A DNA stretch of 57,643 nucleotides from Paractinoplanes aksuensis (GTDB taxonomy: Bacteria > Actinomycetota > Actinomycetes > Mycobacteriales > Micromonosporaceae). Both the position numbers and the translations under genes were made by a program. The notes under the pieces were generated by a model, which did not search any database, was not told where the DNA came from, and was given only the letters and a program-made list of their open reading frames with translations. Positions 16,484 to 25,598 of the stretch are shown in pieces (the stretch's first letter is position 1; the number at the start of each line of letters is the position of its first letter). The stretch spans positions 1 to 57,643 of the forward strand of contig NZ_JAMYJR010000036.1 of assembly GCF_024137025.1 (NCBI RefSeq), given 5' to 3'.

Positions 16484-18016
16484 TCAGTAACCGGTGAGCT
16501 CGATCTTCTCGACATCGACCTGGTAACGACCGTCGTCGCTCTTGGGCAGCTCGGTCAGGAAGACCAGCACGTACTGGTACTTCTGGTTCGGGTTGAAGCC
16601 GGAGAACACCTCGCGAGTGCCCTCGGTCTTCTCGGTGCCACCGTCGCCGAGCTTCTTGTACGTGTCGACGATCTTCTTGTCGCCGGCCGAGTTGTCGCCG
16701 AAGTCCTGCGTGCCGGTGCGGATGTCCATCGCCACGTTCGGGCTGGACGTCTCGACCGTGACCTCGGACAGCTGACGCGGGGTGCCGAGGTTGATCAGCA
16801 CGCCCATGCCCTTCTTGATGTGCCCGAAGTTGGCCTGGTTGAAGTGCTCGGTGCTCCACACCGTTTCCGGGTCGTCGTCGACCGTGAACTTCGCCCGGTC
16901 GGACTGGCGGCGGTCGCCGTCCGGCGGGTCGACCATGCGGACCATGTCGGCGTTGAGCGGAATCTTCTTCGGCGTGGGCTGGGCCTGGGTCGCGCCGTCG
17001 TCCTGAGTGGCCGAATCCTGCCCGCCGGTGTTGGCCTGCGTGGTCTGTGAGGGATTGTCGTCGTTCGAGCCGCTGATGGCCCGGATGCCGAAGACCAGGC
17101 CGATGACGGCGATGACGACCAGGGCGGCCACCCCGATGACGATCTTCGACGTGCTGCGGGTGGGCTCGGTCGTCGTGTTCTGCGCGAAACGCAGGGGACC
17201 GACGTCCTCGTAGTCCTCTTCGGCGGCGTCGAGCCGGGCCAGCTCGGCGGCGAGCGCGTCGGCCTCGGGCGCGGCGACCCGGGTGTCGAGCAGGTCCATC
17301 GTCAGGTCGTCGAGGTAGGCCGGGATGCCGGCGCGGATCTGCCGGGGCGCGGCCGGGGCGCCGGTGGCGTCGCGGTTGGCGTCGGGCAGGGCCGAACTGC
17401 CGACCTCGGTGTGCGGCCAGTGACCGGTCAGGGCGAAGTAGAGGATGCCGCCGACGGCGCGGATGTCGCCCTCGACGTTGTCGGCCGAGTCGGCCCGGGC
17501 GTCGGCCAGCACGACCCGGCCGTCGTCGCCGATCAGCGTCGTGCCGGGGTGGACGTTGCCGTGCACCATGCCGGTCGCATGCACCGCGGCCAGCGCGTCG
17601 GCGATCGAGTGGGCGATCGCGGTGGCGCGGCCCGGGTCGAGCGGACCGTCGGTCGCGACCAGCTCACGCAGCGACTCGCCGTCGACCCACTCGCGCACGA
17701 CGTAGGCGCGGGCGCCCTCGTCGATCGCGTCGTAGACGCCGACCAGATTGGGGTGGATGACCCGGCTCGCGTCGACCGCGGCCTGCAACATCTCGGCGGC
17801 CGAGGCGCCGCCGGGGTAACGCAGCACCACCGCGACCGGGCGGCGCAGGATGACGTCGATGCCGCGCCAGACCTGCCGGCCGGCGCTGTCGTCGTTGACG
17901 TGTTCCTCGAGCTGATAGCGCTCGGCCAGGACCTCACCGGCGGTGGGTGCACCGAAAGTCATGACCGGTCCGTCCGCATCGGCCGCGGTCTCGTGGCCTT
18001 CGCCGACCTGGGTCAC
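16484..18016 (-). CDS. Membrane pseudokinase, MurJ-associated
   Basis: A 510-residue protein with a Ser/Thr-kinase-like cytosolic domain (about 33-265), one transmembrane helix (about 292-312, IVIGVAALVVIAVIGLVFGI) and an extracytoplasmic discoidin-like beta domain (about 355-510). The kinase domain lacks every catalytic element: the VAIK lysine is hydrophobic (VAVVLR), HRD reads HGN and DFG reads ADA, so it is a pseudokinase. In mycobacteria the equivalent domain is fused to MurJ/MviN, is phosphorylated by PknB and recruits FhaA to control flippase activity. Here it is a separate gene directly downstream of murJ on the same strand. The GTG at 18016 is preceded by GAGGAGG. Confidence 0.88.
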   Translation of the reverse strand: MTQVGEGHETAADADGPVMTFGAPTAGEVLAERYQLEEHVNDDSAGRQVWRGIDVILRRPVAVVLRYPGGASAAEMLQAAVDASRVIHPNLVGVYDAIDEGARAYVVREWVDGESLRELVATDGPLDPGRATAIAHSIADALAAVHATGMVHGNVHPGTTLIGDDGRVVLADARADSADNVEGDIRAVGGILYFALTGHWPHTEVGSSALPDANRDATGAPAAPRQIRAGIPAYLDDLTMDLLDTRVAAPEADALAAELARLDAAEEDYEDVGPLRFAQNTTTEPTRSTSKIVIGVAALVVIAVIGLVFGIRAISGSNDDNPSQTTQANTGGQDSATQDDGATQAQPTPKKIPLNADMVRMVDPPDGDRRQSDRAKFTVDDDPETVWSTEHFNQANFGHIKKGMGVLINLGTPRQLSEVTVETSSPNVAMDIRTGTQDFGDNSAGDKKIVDTYKKLGDGGTEKTEGTREVFSGFNPNQKYQYVLVFLTELPKSDDGRYQVDVEKIELTGY

Positions 18017-18240
18017 CAGTCCTCCTCGGTGCTCCACGCACGGTTTGCCGTGCTAGGTGCAGATGCTGCTAGCTGCAGGTGCCGTGCTTGGTGCGAAAGG
18101 CGACGTGCTGAGAAGCACATGCCGACACCGACCATACCCGCCCGGGGCTATGCCGCGGCAGGTCGTCCCCCCGGCGCGGCTGCCCCGGCCGATGCGTCAC
18201 GTGATTCCGGTGTGACCCTCGGTGTCGGCTGATCGGCTGA

Positions 18241-20052
18241 TCAGCGGCCGAGTTTGCGCCGCACCATCCCGATCACCTGGCTGACCTCGGAGACCCGCAG
18301 AGCGAGGGCCGCGCCCAGGTAGGCCAGCAGAATCACCGCGCCGCCGGCGACCAGTTGCAGAATTGCCTCGCCGCGGCCGGACGGAGATCCAGCGCCGGGC
18401 AGGAAGTGCACGACGAGCAGACCGAGGGCGGCGGCGATCGCGGCTGCGACCACCACCTTGATCAGTGCCACGGCGACCGATCCCAGATTGAGCCGGCCGA
18501 TCTTGCGACGGAGCACGGCCAGCGAGATCACCGCGGAGACGGCGTACGAAATGGCGTTGGCCGCCGTCATGCCGGCCGCGGCCAGCGAAGCCTTGAGCAC
18601 CTCGGCCAGGACGAAATAGGCCGCGATACGAACCGCGACCACCGGCAGGTTGATCAGCGCCGCGGTGCGATTGCCCTGCAGAGAATAAAAGGTGTAGGTA
18701 CACAGATAGCTGATCGACAGCGGGATGACGGCGAACGCGGCCACCATGAGAACCGTGCCCGTGGCCAGCGCGTCCTTGTTCTTGAAGGCGCCACCCTGGA
18801 AGAGCATGACCGCGAGCGGGGTGCTCAGGACGCCGTACATCACCGAGATCGGGGCCAGCGCCACCGTGACCAGCCGGATGGCCCGGCTCAGATCGGCGCT
18901 CACCTCGGCGTAGCGGCCGTCGGCGGCAGCCGCGCTCATCTTCGGCAGCAGGGCCGTCATCACCGAGACGCCGATGATTCCGTGGGCCATGGTGACCAGC
19001 AGGAAGACGTTGTTGAAGGCGAGCACGCTGGCGTTGTCCTGGCCGGCGACCCGGTTGAGGATGCGCACCACGACGAAGACGGCGATCTGGTTGGCCCCGA
19101 CGTAGCAGAGCATCCAGCCGGCCAGCTTGCCGATCTCGCCCAGGCCCAGCGAGCGGGGATCCCAGCGCCACTTCCAGCTGAAGCCGACCTTGCGCAGCGC
19201 CGGCAGCAGGCCCACCGCCTGCGCCACCATGCCCAGGAGCAGGCCGCCACCCATCACCGCGATGCGAGCGGGTGTCATGTCCTCGGGCTTCAGGTTGCCG
19301 GCGGTGCCGAAGAACGCGATGAAGACACCACAGGCGGCGATCACGACCAGGCTGTTGAGGATCGGCGCCCAGGTCGGGGCGGCGAAATGACCGCGCACGT
19401 TCAGAACCGCACCGATCATCGCCGAGAGGCCGGTGAAGAAGATGATCGGCAGAACCAGGTACGCGAAGTGCGTGACCAGGTTGCGGTAGGGCTCGGGGTT
19501 GTCGCCGGCCTGGATCCAGGTGATCAGCGGGGCGGCCACCACGACCAGCGCCGTGGCTACGCCGAGCGACACGACGGCGAAGGTCAGCAGCTTGCGGGTG
19601 AACTCGAGGCCGCCGTCGGCGTCGGCCTTCTTGCGTCGTACGAGCAGAGGCACCAGGACGCTGCTGAGGATGCCACCGAGCAGCAATTCGTAGATCTGCC
19701 CGGGTAGGAACTGTGCGCTGGTGAACGCGTCACCGATGCCGTAACCCAGCGTGATGCCGATCAGGGCATTCCGGACGAAGCCGATGATCCGGCTGACAAA
19801 GCTGGCCACCGCCATCATCGCGCTGGCTCCGGTGGTGCTCTGCTCCTCCGGCGGAGGCAGCTGCTCGGGCGGCAGGGCCTGGTCCTCGACCGCAGCCACG
19901 CCGGGCACTTCGGAGTCGACCGAGATCAGGGTGACGCCGTCGGCCGGATCGTCGCCCGTAGCGGCGTACGCGCTGCGGTAGACGCCGTTCTCCGCCCTCG
20001 GGGGATCACCCTCGGGCGTGGCGTTCGCGCTGCGGTAGATACCGCCGTTCAC
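18241..20052 (-). CDS. murJ: Lipid II flippase MurJ
   Basis: A 603-residue MOP-superfamily membrane protein that moves lipid II across the membrane for peptidoglycan synthesis. After a 75-residue cytosolic tail that contains a duplicated YRSA motif, about 14 hydrophobic helices follow. The first is preceded by ASAMMAVASFVSRIIGFVRN, the typical MviN N-terminus with its conserved arginines. The GTG start at 20052 has GGGAGG 4 bp upstream. The 225-bp gap to the pseudokinase gene contains no reading frame or obvious terminator. Confidence 0.95.
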   Translation of the reverse strand: MNGGIYRSANATPEGDPPRAENGVYRSAYAATGDDPADGVTLISVDSEVPGVAAVEDQALPPEQLPPPEEQSTTGASAMMAVASFVSRIIGFVRNALIGITLGYGIGDAFTSAQFLPGQIYELLLGGILSSVLVPLLVRRKKADADGGLEFTRKLLTFAVVSLGVATALVVVAAPLITWIQAGDNPEPYRNLVTHFAYLVLPIIFFTGLSAMIGAVLNVRGHFAAPTWAPILNSLVVIAACGVFIAFFGTAGNLKPEDMTPARIAVMGGGLLLGMVAQAVGLLPALRKVGFSWKWRWDPRSLGLGEIGKLAGWMLCYVGANQIAVFVVVRILNRVAGQDNASVLAFNNVFLLVTMAHGIIGVSVMTALLPKMSAAAADGRYAEVSADLSRAIRLVTVALAPISVMYGVLSTPLAVMLFQGGAFKNKDALATGTVLMVAAFAVIPLSISYLCTYTFYSLQGNRTAALINLPVVAVRIAAYFVLAEVLKASLAAAGMTAANAISYAVSAVISLAVLRRKIGRLNLGSVAVALIKVVVAAAIAAALGLLVVHFLPGAGSPSGRGEAILQLVAGGAVILLAYLGAALALRVSEVSQVIGMVRRKLGR

Positions 20053-20101
20053 CGAACCTCCCGAGCATCGTGCGGAACTTCAGCCACCATAGAGGTGCCC
20101 C

Positions 20102-21010
20102 TCACAAACTGTGCCGCAGGAGCGTGCCCGGCTCGGCCCCGGCCAGGGTCTCGACCATCCAGCAGGCCTCGGCCGGCACCAGCGGCTCGCTCAGCGCGTC
20201 GAGCACCGTCGGATGATCGCAGCCGGCCTCGGTGAGCGCACCGAGCAGGGCCGGAACCGGTCGAAGATCACCAGTGTCCAGGATGTGCCGGGCGATCGGG
20301 CGGGTCTCGGCGTACCACTGCTGGTCGCACACGGCTTCCAGGTGGGCGGCGGACAGGCGTACCAAATCGGCCAGTAACTCGCGCGGAAAGCGCGACCCAC
20401 CGCGGACGTCGTTGAAGGTGCGCTCGGGCCGGCTGAGCTCGGCGATCGTGGCCTCGTCGAGCACCTGCGGCGACAGCGCCACCGGGGCCGGCCACCAGTC
20501 GTCGCTCGCGAAGAGCGGCAGCGGCGCCTGCTCGGGACCGGAGGGCGGCACCGGCGGCACATCCCGGCGAATCGACCGGTACGCCGCCTCGCGCATGGCG
20601 GCGACGGCCGGCTCGTCGTCGTCGGGCGTGACCGGCGCGAACGGCGACAGCAGCGCGACCACCAGGCCCGGATGCGGCAGCCGCGGATCTTCCCAGGCGA
20701 TCACCCGGGCGCACAGGTCGAGCTCCCACCAGCGCAGAGCGGCCGGGGCGGGCCCACCGGCCGGCGCCCAGCCGAGCTGGATCGGCTCGCTGTGCGCGGG
20801 ACCACGCAGACCGAGCGTGCGCTCGCCGGTGGCCGGATCGAGATCGAGCACGAGGGCGTAGCCGCCGATGACCGGGAAGGTCACCCGCAGCTCGGAGGAG
20901 GGGTCGTCGCCGGTCGCGCCAGTCCAGAAATCGGGGTTTTCGGTCAGGCGGAGCAGCGCCTCGGGAACAGGCACGCGCCCATCCTGCCCGCTGCCCACGA
21001 CGCCTGCCAC
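20102..21010 (-). CDS. Conserved hypothetical protein upstream of murJ
   Basis: A 302-residue soluble protein of unrecognised family. The first 150 residues are rich in beta-prone and aromatic segments (VPEALLRLTENPDFWTG, LRWWELDLCARVIAWEDP). A Pro-rich linker follows, then a helical C-terminal half (ERTFNDVRGGSRFPRELLADL, HLEAVCDQQWYAETR). There is no signal peptide or membrane helix. The GTG start has GAGGGAGG upstream. It is encoded 49 bp upstream of murJ on the same strand and divergent from the CCA-adding enzyme gene. Confidence 0.8.
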   Translation of the reverse strand: MAGVVGSGQDGRVPVPEALLRLTENPDFWTGATGDDPSSELRVTFPVIGGYALVLDLDPATGERTLGLRGPAHSEPIQLGWAPAGGPAPAALRWWELDLCARVIAWEDPRLPHPGLVVALLSPFAPVTPDDDEPAVAAMREAAYRSIRRDVPPVPPSGPEQAPLPLFASDDWWPAPVALSPQVLDEATIAELSRPERTFNDVRGGSRFPRELLADLVRLSAAHLEAVCDQQWYAETRPIARHILDTGDLRPVPALLGALTEAGCDHPTVLDALSEPLVPAEACWMVETLAGAEPGTLLRHSL

Positions 21011-21059
21011 GGCCTCCCTCCAACCGCCCCACCCGCCGCCCGAAAGAGGACTGAAGGCC

Positions 21060-21065
21060 TATAAC
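21060..21065 (+). promoter_or_regulatory. Candidate -10 box of cca
   Basis: TATAAC ends 11 bp before the ATG at 21077, which would give a very short or absent leader. No good -35 is visible, and no Shine-Dalgarno precedes the ATG. Confidence 0.45.
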
Positions 21066-21076
21066 CTGGTTGTCCC

Positions 21077-22510
21077 ATGTCTGTGTTGAACACCGCCCAG
21101 CGAAACGCGGTCGCCGAGCTGCTGCGGGTCTCCCCCGTCGCCGACGAGCTGGGGCGCCGGTTCGGCGCCGCCGGCCATGAGCTGCATCTCGTCGGTGGGT
21201 CGGTGCGCGACGCGCTGCTCGGCCGCCTCGGCGACGATCTCGACTTCTGCACCGACGCCCGCCCCGAGCAGACCCTCGAGGTCGTGCAGGGCTGGGCCGA
21301 CGCGATCTGGGAGACCGGTCGCGAGTTCGGCACCATCGGCTTGCAGAAGAACGGCCTGCGCCTCGAGATCACGACCTTCCGGGCCGAGGCGTACGACGGG
21401 GTGACTCGCAACCCCGTGGTCGAGTACGGCACCTCGCTGCTGGACGACCTCGAGCGGCGGGACTTCACGATCAACGCGATGGCGGTGTCCCTGCCGGGGC
21501 ATGTCTTCACCGACCCGTACGGGGGTCTGGAGGATCTGGCCGCGAAGGTGATCCGCACCCCCGCCGCCCCGGCCCAGTCGTTCGGTGATGATCCACTTCG
21601 GATGCTGCGGGCGGCCCGGTTCGCGTCCAAGCTCCAATTCACTGTGGATCAGAAGGTCATTTCAGCCATGCGCGACATGGCCGCTGATCTGGGGCGTATC
21701 ACTGCCGAGCGGATCCGGGACGAGTTCACCAAACTCATGAACGGCGCCGACCCCATCACCGGCCTGCGCCTGCTGGTCGACACGGGTCTCGGCGACCAGT
21801 TCATTCCCGAGGTGGCCGGGCTCAAGCTCGAGATCGACGAGCACGCCCAGCACAAGGACGTCTACGAGCACACGCTGATCGTCGTGCAGAACGCGATCCG
21901 GCTCGAGGGCGACGAGGGCCCCGACTTCGTGCTGCGGATGGCCGCGCTCATGCACGACGTGGGCAAGCCGGCCACCAAGGCGGTCGGGCGCGACGGCCGG
22001 GTCAGCTTCCACCACCACGAGGTGGTCGGCGCGCGCATGACCAAGCAGCGTATGAAGGCCATGAAGTACCCCAAGGACGTCACTTCCGACGTGGTCGAGC
22101 TGGTCGGGCTGCACCTGCGCTTCTACGGGTACGGCCGGGGCGAGTGGACCGATTCGGCCGTGCGCCGCTACGTCACCGACGCCGGTCCCCTGCTCCCCCA
22201 GCTGCACAAACTGACCCGCTCGGACGTGACGACCCGTAACAAGCGCAAGGCGGCCAACCTGGCTGCCGACTACGACGCGCTCGAGGAGCGGATCGCCCGG
22301 CTCGCGGCCGAGGAAGATCTCGCCCGCGTCCGCCCCGACCTCGACGGCAACGCGATCATGGAGCTGCTGGGCGTCCCGCCGGGCCCGGTGGTCGGTCAGG
22401 CCTGGCGTTTCCTCAAGGAGCTGCGCCTCGACCGCGGTCCGCTCGACCGCGACGAGGCCGAGGCCGAACTGTTCAAATGGGCCCGCGACAACGGGCACCT
22501 TTCCGCTTAG
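21077..22510 (+). CDS. cca: CCA tRNA nucleotidyltransferase
   Basis: A 477-residue class II enzyme that adds or repairs the 3' CCA of tRNAs. The nucleotidyltransferase head carries LVGGSVRDALLGR and the catalytic LDFCTDARP (Gly-Ser and D-x-D motifs). The neck motif is RRDFTINAMAVSL and the RNA-binding part is DPLRMLRAARFASKL. A C-terminal HD domain (residues 255-350) has MAALMHDVGKPATK, so the enzyme may also have phosphohydrolase activity. Length fits actinobacterial enzymes (often annotated PcnA). It is the first plus-strand gene after the murJ block, divergent from the hypothetical upstream of murJ. Confidence 0.93.
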   Translation: MSVLNTAQRNAVAELLRVSPVADELGRRFGAAGHELHLVGGSVRDALLGRLGDDLDFCTDARPEQTLEVVQGWADAIWETGREFGTIGLQKNGLRLEITTFRAEAYDGVTRNPVVEYGTSLLDDLERRDFTINAMAVSLPGHVFTDPYGGLEDLAAKVIRTPAAPAQSFGDDPLRMLRAARFASKLQFTVDQKVISAMRDMAADLGRITAERIRDEFTKLMNGADPITGLRLLVDTGLGDQFIPEVAGLKLEIDEHAQHKDVYEHTLIVVQNAIRLEGDEGPDFVLRMAALMHDVGKPATKAVGRDGRVSFHHHEVVGARMTKQRMKAMKYPKDVTSDVVELVGLHLRFYGYGRGEWTDSAVRRYVTDAGPLLPQLHKLTRSDVTTRNKRKAANLAADYDALEERIARLAAEEDLARVRPDLDGNAIMELLGVPPGPVVGQAWRFLKELRLDRGPLDRDEAEAELFKWARDNGHLSA

Positions 22511-22543
22511 CGACTTGTCGTACCCGAGGAGCAGAATCGGGGC

Positions 22544-22999
22544 ATGTTCGTCGTCGAGTCACCCATCGGGCCGCTCGGGGTCGCCGTCGAGGGCGACACC
22601 GTTGTCGGGGTGCGGTTCGCCGCGCGTCCGGGGCCGTCCGGTTCTCATCCCGGTGTCGCCCAGCTCATGGCCTACTTCGCGGGCGAGCTCACCGACTTCA
22701 CGGTGCCGGTCGAGATGCCCGGCGGGTCCGAGTTCGAGCGCGCGGTGTGGGGCGAGATCGCCAAGATTCCGTACGGGGAAATGGTCACCTACGGCGCCAT
22801 CGCAACCGCCCTGGGTGACCCGGGGGCGGCCCGAGCGGTCGGCACGGCGTGCAACCACAACCCGGTGCCGGTGATCGTGCCCTGTCACCGGGTGGTCGGG
22901 GCCGGCGGCAAGATGGTCGGCTTCGGGGGTGGTCTCGATCGCAAGCGCAAGCTGCTCGAGCTCGAGGCGCGGGTGTCGCTGGCACTTCTGTGGGGCTGA
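22544..22999 (+). CDS. ogt: Methylated-DNA--protein-cysteine methyltransferase
   Basis: A 151-residue suicide DNA-repair protein that takes alkyl groups from O6-alkylguanine onto its own cysteine. The HTH region contains KIPYGEMVTYGAIATALG, and the acceptor cysteine is in VPVIVPCHRVVG. The arginine finger segment reads ACNHNPVPV, where many family members have A-x-R-N; Asn-His replaces the usual residues, which may affect base flipping. The gene lies 33 bp after cca on the same strand. Confidence 0.92.
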   Translation: MFVVESPIGPLGVAVEGDTVVGVRFAARPGPSGSHPGVAQLMAYFAGELTDFTVPVEMPGGSEFERAVWGEIAKIPYGEMVTYGAIATALGDPGAARAVGTACNHNPVPVIVPCHRVVGAGGKMVGFGGGLDRKRKLLELEARVSLALLWG

Positions 23000-23047
23000 C
23001 ATGCTTCGAGGCCGGACCCGTGCGGGCCCGGCCTCGATCAGCGAGGA

Positions 23048-24127
23048 TCAGCTCTCGATGTCACCGCGGATGAACGCCTCGACGCTCTCCTTGGCGTCGT
23101 GGTCGTTGTACTGCACCGGCGGGGACTTCATGAAGTACGACGAGGCCGAGAGGATCGGGCCGCCGACCCCACGGTCCTTGGCGATCTTCGCCGCGCGGAC
23201 GGCGTCGATGATCACACCGGCCGAGTTCGGCGAGTCCCACACCTCGAGCTTGAGCTCGGCGTTCAGCGGGGTGTCACCGAACGAGCGGCCCTCGAGGCGG
23301 ATGTAGGCCCACTTGCGGTCGTCAAGCCACGGCACGTGGTCCGACGGGCCGATGTGCACGTCGCTCTTGACCATCTCGTGCGGGATCTGGGAGGTCACCG
23401 ACTGGGTCTTCGAGATCTTCTTGGAGACCAGGCGGTTGCGCTCCAGCATGTTCATGAAGTCCATGTTGCCGCCGAAGTTGAGCTGGTAGGTGCGCAGCAG
23501 CTCGACGCCACGGTCTTCGAACAGCTTGGCCAGCGCGCGGTGCACGATCGTGGCACCGACCTGGCTCTTGATGTCGTCGCCGACGATCGGCAGGCCGGCG
23601 TCGGTGAACTTCTGCGCCCACACCGGGTCGGAGGCGATGAACACGGGCAGCGCGTTGACGAACGCGCAGCCGGCGTCGATCGCGGCCTGGGCGTAGAACT
23701 TGTCGGCCTGCTCGGAGCCCACCGGCAGGTAGGAGACGACGACGTCGACCTCGGCGTCGCGCAGAGCCTGCACGACGTCGACGGCCTCGGCCGAGGACTC
23801 CTCGATGATCTCGCGGTAGTACGTGCCCAGACCGTCGAAGGTCGGTCCACGCTGGACCGAAACACCGGTCGGGGGCACGTCGGTCAGCTTGATCGTGTTG
23901 TTCTCGCTGGCGACGATCGCCTCCGCGAGGTCCATGCCGACCTTCTTGGCGTCCACATCGAACGCCGCGACGAACTTCACGTCGGATACGTGGTAGTCGC
24001 CGAAGGTCACGTGCATGAGACCCGGGACGCGGTCGTTGGGGTCGGCGTTCTTGTAATACTCCACGCCCTGCACGAGGGACGAGGCGCAGTTACCCACACC
24101 GACGATGGCGACGCGGACGGAGCCCAT
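23048..24127 (-). CDS. ino1: Inositol-3-phosphate synthase
   Basis: A 359-residue NAD-dependent enzyme that converts glucose-6-phosphate to inositol-3-phosphate, the first step toward phosphatidylinositol and mycothiol in actinobacteria. It shows the Rossmann motif VAIVGVGNCASSLVQG, NALPVFIASDPVW, DDIKSQVGATIVHRAL and the active-site region LNFGGNMDFMNM. The ATG at 24127 has AAGGAGG 8 bp upstream; an upstream in-frame ATG at 24151 lies before this ribosome-binding site and is rejected. It is 20 bp downstream of padR on the same strand, so PadR probably controls it. Confidence 0.95.
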   Translation of the reverse strand: MGSVRVAIVGVGNCASSLVQGVEYYKNADPNDRVPGLMHVTFGDYHVSDVKFVAAFDVDAKKVGMDLAEAIVASENNTIKLTDVPPTGVSVQRGPTFDGLGTYYREIIEESSAEAVDVVQALRDAEVDVVVSYLPVGSEQADKFYAQAAIDAGCAFVNALPVFIASDPVWAQKFTDAGLPIVGDDIKSQVGATIVHRALAKLFEDRGVELLRTYQLNFGGNMDFMNMLERNRLVSKKISKTQSVTSQIPHEMVKSDVHIGPSDHVPWLDDRKWAYIRLEGRSFGDTPLNAELKLEVWDSPNSAGVIIDAVRAAKIAKDRGVGGPILSASSYFMKSPPVQYNDHDAKESVEAFIRGDIES

Positions 24128-24147
24128 CGCGTTTGCCTCCTTGTTCA

Positions 24148-24780
24148 TCACGGCCGGTCCTGATGCGGACTCGGGGGTTCGGGGGGTGCGTCCCCCAGCG
24201 GCTCGGCGGGGAGATCGATCTCTCCTCCGGAGCCGGCGGGGGCGCGGCCGGAACGCTCATTCGTGATGAGCTCCTCCAGCCAGCGGACCTCGCGCTCAGC
24301 GGCGTCGAGGCCGTGTCTTTGCAGTTCCAGCGTGTAGGCGTCGAGCCGGCCGGCGGCGCGCGAGAGCACGTCACGCAGGCCTTCGCGCCTTTCCTCTATG
24401 CGCCGGCGGCGCCCCTCCAGGATGCGCAGCCGGGTGGCGCGGTCGGTCCGGGAGAAGAACGCGAAGTGGACGCCGAAGCCGGCGTCGTCGTACGTCTCGG
24501 GGCCGGCCTGGGCCAGCAGGTCGGCGAACCGTTCCTTGCCGTCAGCAGTGATCTTGTAAACAACGCGGCCCCGTTTGCTGGTCATCGGGGGGATCATCGT
24601 CGGGTCCGACGCGGACTCGGTGATCCAGCCGGCCGTCTGCAGTCGCTTGAGCGTCGGGTAGAGGGTGCCGTAGCTGATGGCGGCCCGGAACGTGCCCAGT
24701 TTGGTGGCCAGTTCCTTGCGGAGCTCGTAGCCATGCATCGGGGTCTCCTGGAGGAGGCCGAGAATCGCCAGCTCCAGCAT
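24148..24780 (-). CDS. PadR family transcriptional regulator
   Basis: A 210-residue PadR repressor. The N-terminal winged helix (1-85) begins LELAILGLLQETPMHGYELRK and contains the wing-region motif YGTLYPTLKRLQTAGWI. A long helical C-terminal dimerisation domain follows, ending with a Pro/Glu-rich tail. The ATG at 24780 is the family start; a longer frame to 24846 runs through the operator and is rejected. It precedes ino1 in the same operon, as in mycobacteria (Rv0047c-Rv0046c). A perfect ATGT/ACAT dyad lies 23 bp upstream of its start. Confidence 0.92.
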   Translation of the reverse strand: MLELAILGLLQETPMHGYELRKELATKLGTFRAAISYGTLYPTLKRLQTAGWITESASDPTMIPPMTSKRGRVVYKITADGKERFADLLAQAGPETYDDAGFGVHFAFFSRTDRATRLRILEGRRRRIEERREGLRDVLSRAAGRLDAYTLELQRHGLDAAEREVRWLEELITNERSGRAPAGSGGEIDLPAEPLGDAPPEPPSPHQDRP

Positions 24781-24802
24781 CGGCCACCTCCCTGCCCTGT
24801 CC

Positions 24803-24825
24803 CGATGTATCGGCCCGATACATCG
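24803..24825. promoter_or_regulatory. PadR operator palindrome
   Basis: Perfect 10-bp arms CGATGTATCG (24803-24812) and CGATACATCG (24816-24825) with a 3-bp spacer. It contains the ATGT...ACAT signature of PadR operators. It sits between padR and the divergent DUF5318 gene, so it could autoregulate padR-ino1 and also affect DUF5318. Confidence 0.85.
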
Positions 24826-24925
24826 CAACCGTAGATCCGTTGCCACGGGTGCGCAAGGTGTTCATGACTGAGCTACTTGCGCGCCACGCTGAGTGATGAC
24901 TGTCGCCCCTTCACGCTGGACCGCG

Positions 24926-24931
24926 TACTCT
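24926..24931 (+). promoter_or_regulatory. Candidate leaderless -10 of DUF5318 gene
   Basis: TACTCT ends 7 bp before the ATG at 24939, and no ribosome-binding site is visible. The arrangement is that of leaderless actinobacterial transcripts. Confidence 0.5.
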
Positions 24932-24938
24932 CGTCGCC

Positions 24939-25406
24939 ATGCGAACGCAGCGGCAGGTCGTCGACTACTCGCTACAGAAGCGAGCAGTGCTGCGTGACGT
25001 GCACAACGGCAAGATCGGGACGCTCGAGGTCTGTGATGCCTCGCCATACCTCAAAAGTGCAGCTCGATTCCATGGCGAGCCGACCGAGGAGCGATGCCCG
25101 ATCTGCCGCCGCGACAACTTGACATTGGTTCACTACATCTACGGCGACGAGCTCAAGCAGACCGCCGGCCAGGCTCGTAAGCTCTCCGAGCTGCCGGTGC
25201 TGGCGATGACTCTGCGTGAGTTCCAGGTGTACGTCGTGGAAGTGTGCCAGTCCTGCGCGTGGAATCACCTGACCGAGCAATACCTGCTCGGCCGGGACGC
25301 GCTCACCGCCGACGAACTCGATCGGGACGAGGCGGTCGCCGCCTCATCCGCCGCGGGCCGCCACCGCGAACCCGGGTTGATGTCACACGGCTGGGACGCC
25401 CGCTGA
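24939..25406 (+). CDS. DUF5318 zinc-ribbon-like protein
   Basis: A 155-residue small cytosolic protein of the actinobacterial DUF5318 family (Rv0049 position). Two cysteine pairs, CPICRR (about residue 49) and CQSC (about 103), probably bind one zinc. The N-terminal half carries RQVVDYSLQKRAVLRDVHNGK. Function is unknown. It is conserved between padR-ino1 and the class A PBP gene in many actinobacteria, which suggests a link to envelope growth. The last 30 residues are disordered. Confidence 0.88.
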   Translation: MRTQRQVVDYSLQKRAVLRDVHNGKIGTLEVCDASPYLKSAARFHGEPTEERCPICRRDNLTLVHYIYGDELKQTAGQARKLSELPVLAMTLREFQVYVVEVCQSCAWNHLTEQYLLGRDALTADELDRDEAVAASSAAGRHREPGLMSHGWDAR

Positions 25407-25598
25407 TGACGCGGATCGATCTCGCTACCGTTGACACGACCCCGACCGGCTCGCGCATCCAGCGCCACAGCCGGTCATTCATGACATCCGTCAGGGCGGC
25501 TGCCGGTATGCAGCCCGAATCGTCCGCGCATGTCGTCGCTGGTGAGGGCCCCTCCAGGGTCCTCCCTGCGCGCGTCATCGCGACCGAGGTGTGACCGC

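Noticed and set aside
25406..25594. 62-codon ORF overlapping the DUF5318 stop (TGATG)
   Set aside because: No recognisable features or conserved composition, and no clear ribosome-binding site before its ATG; probably a chance open frame in the leader of the PBP gene.
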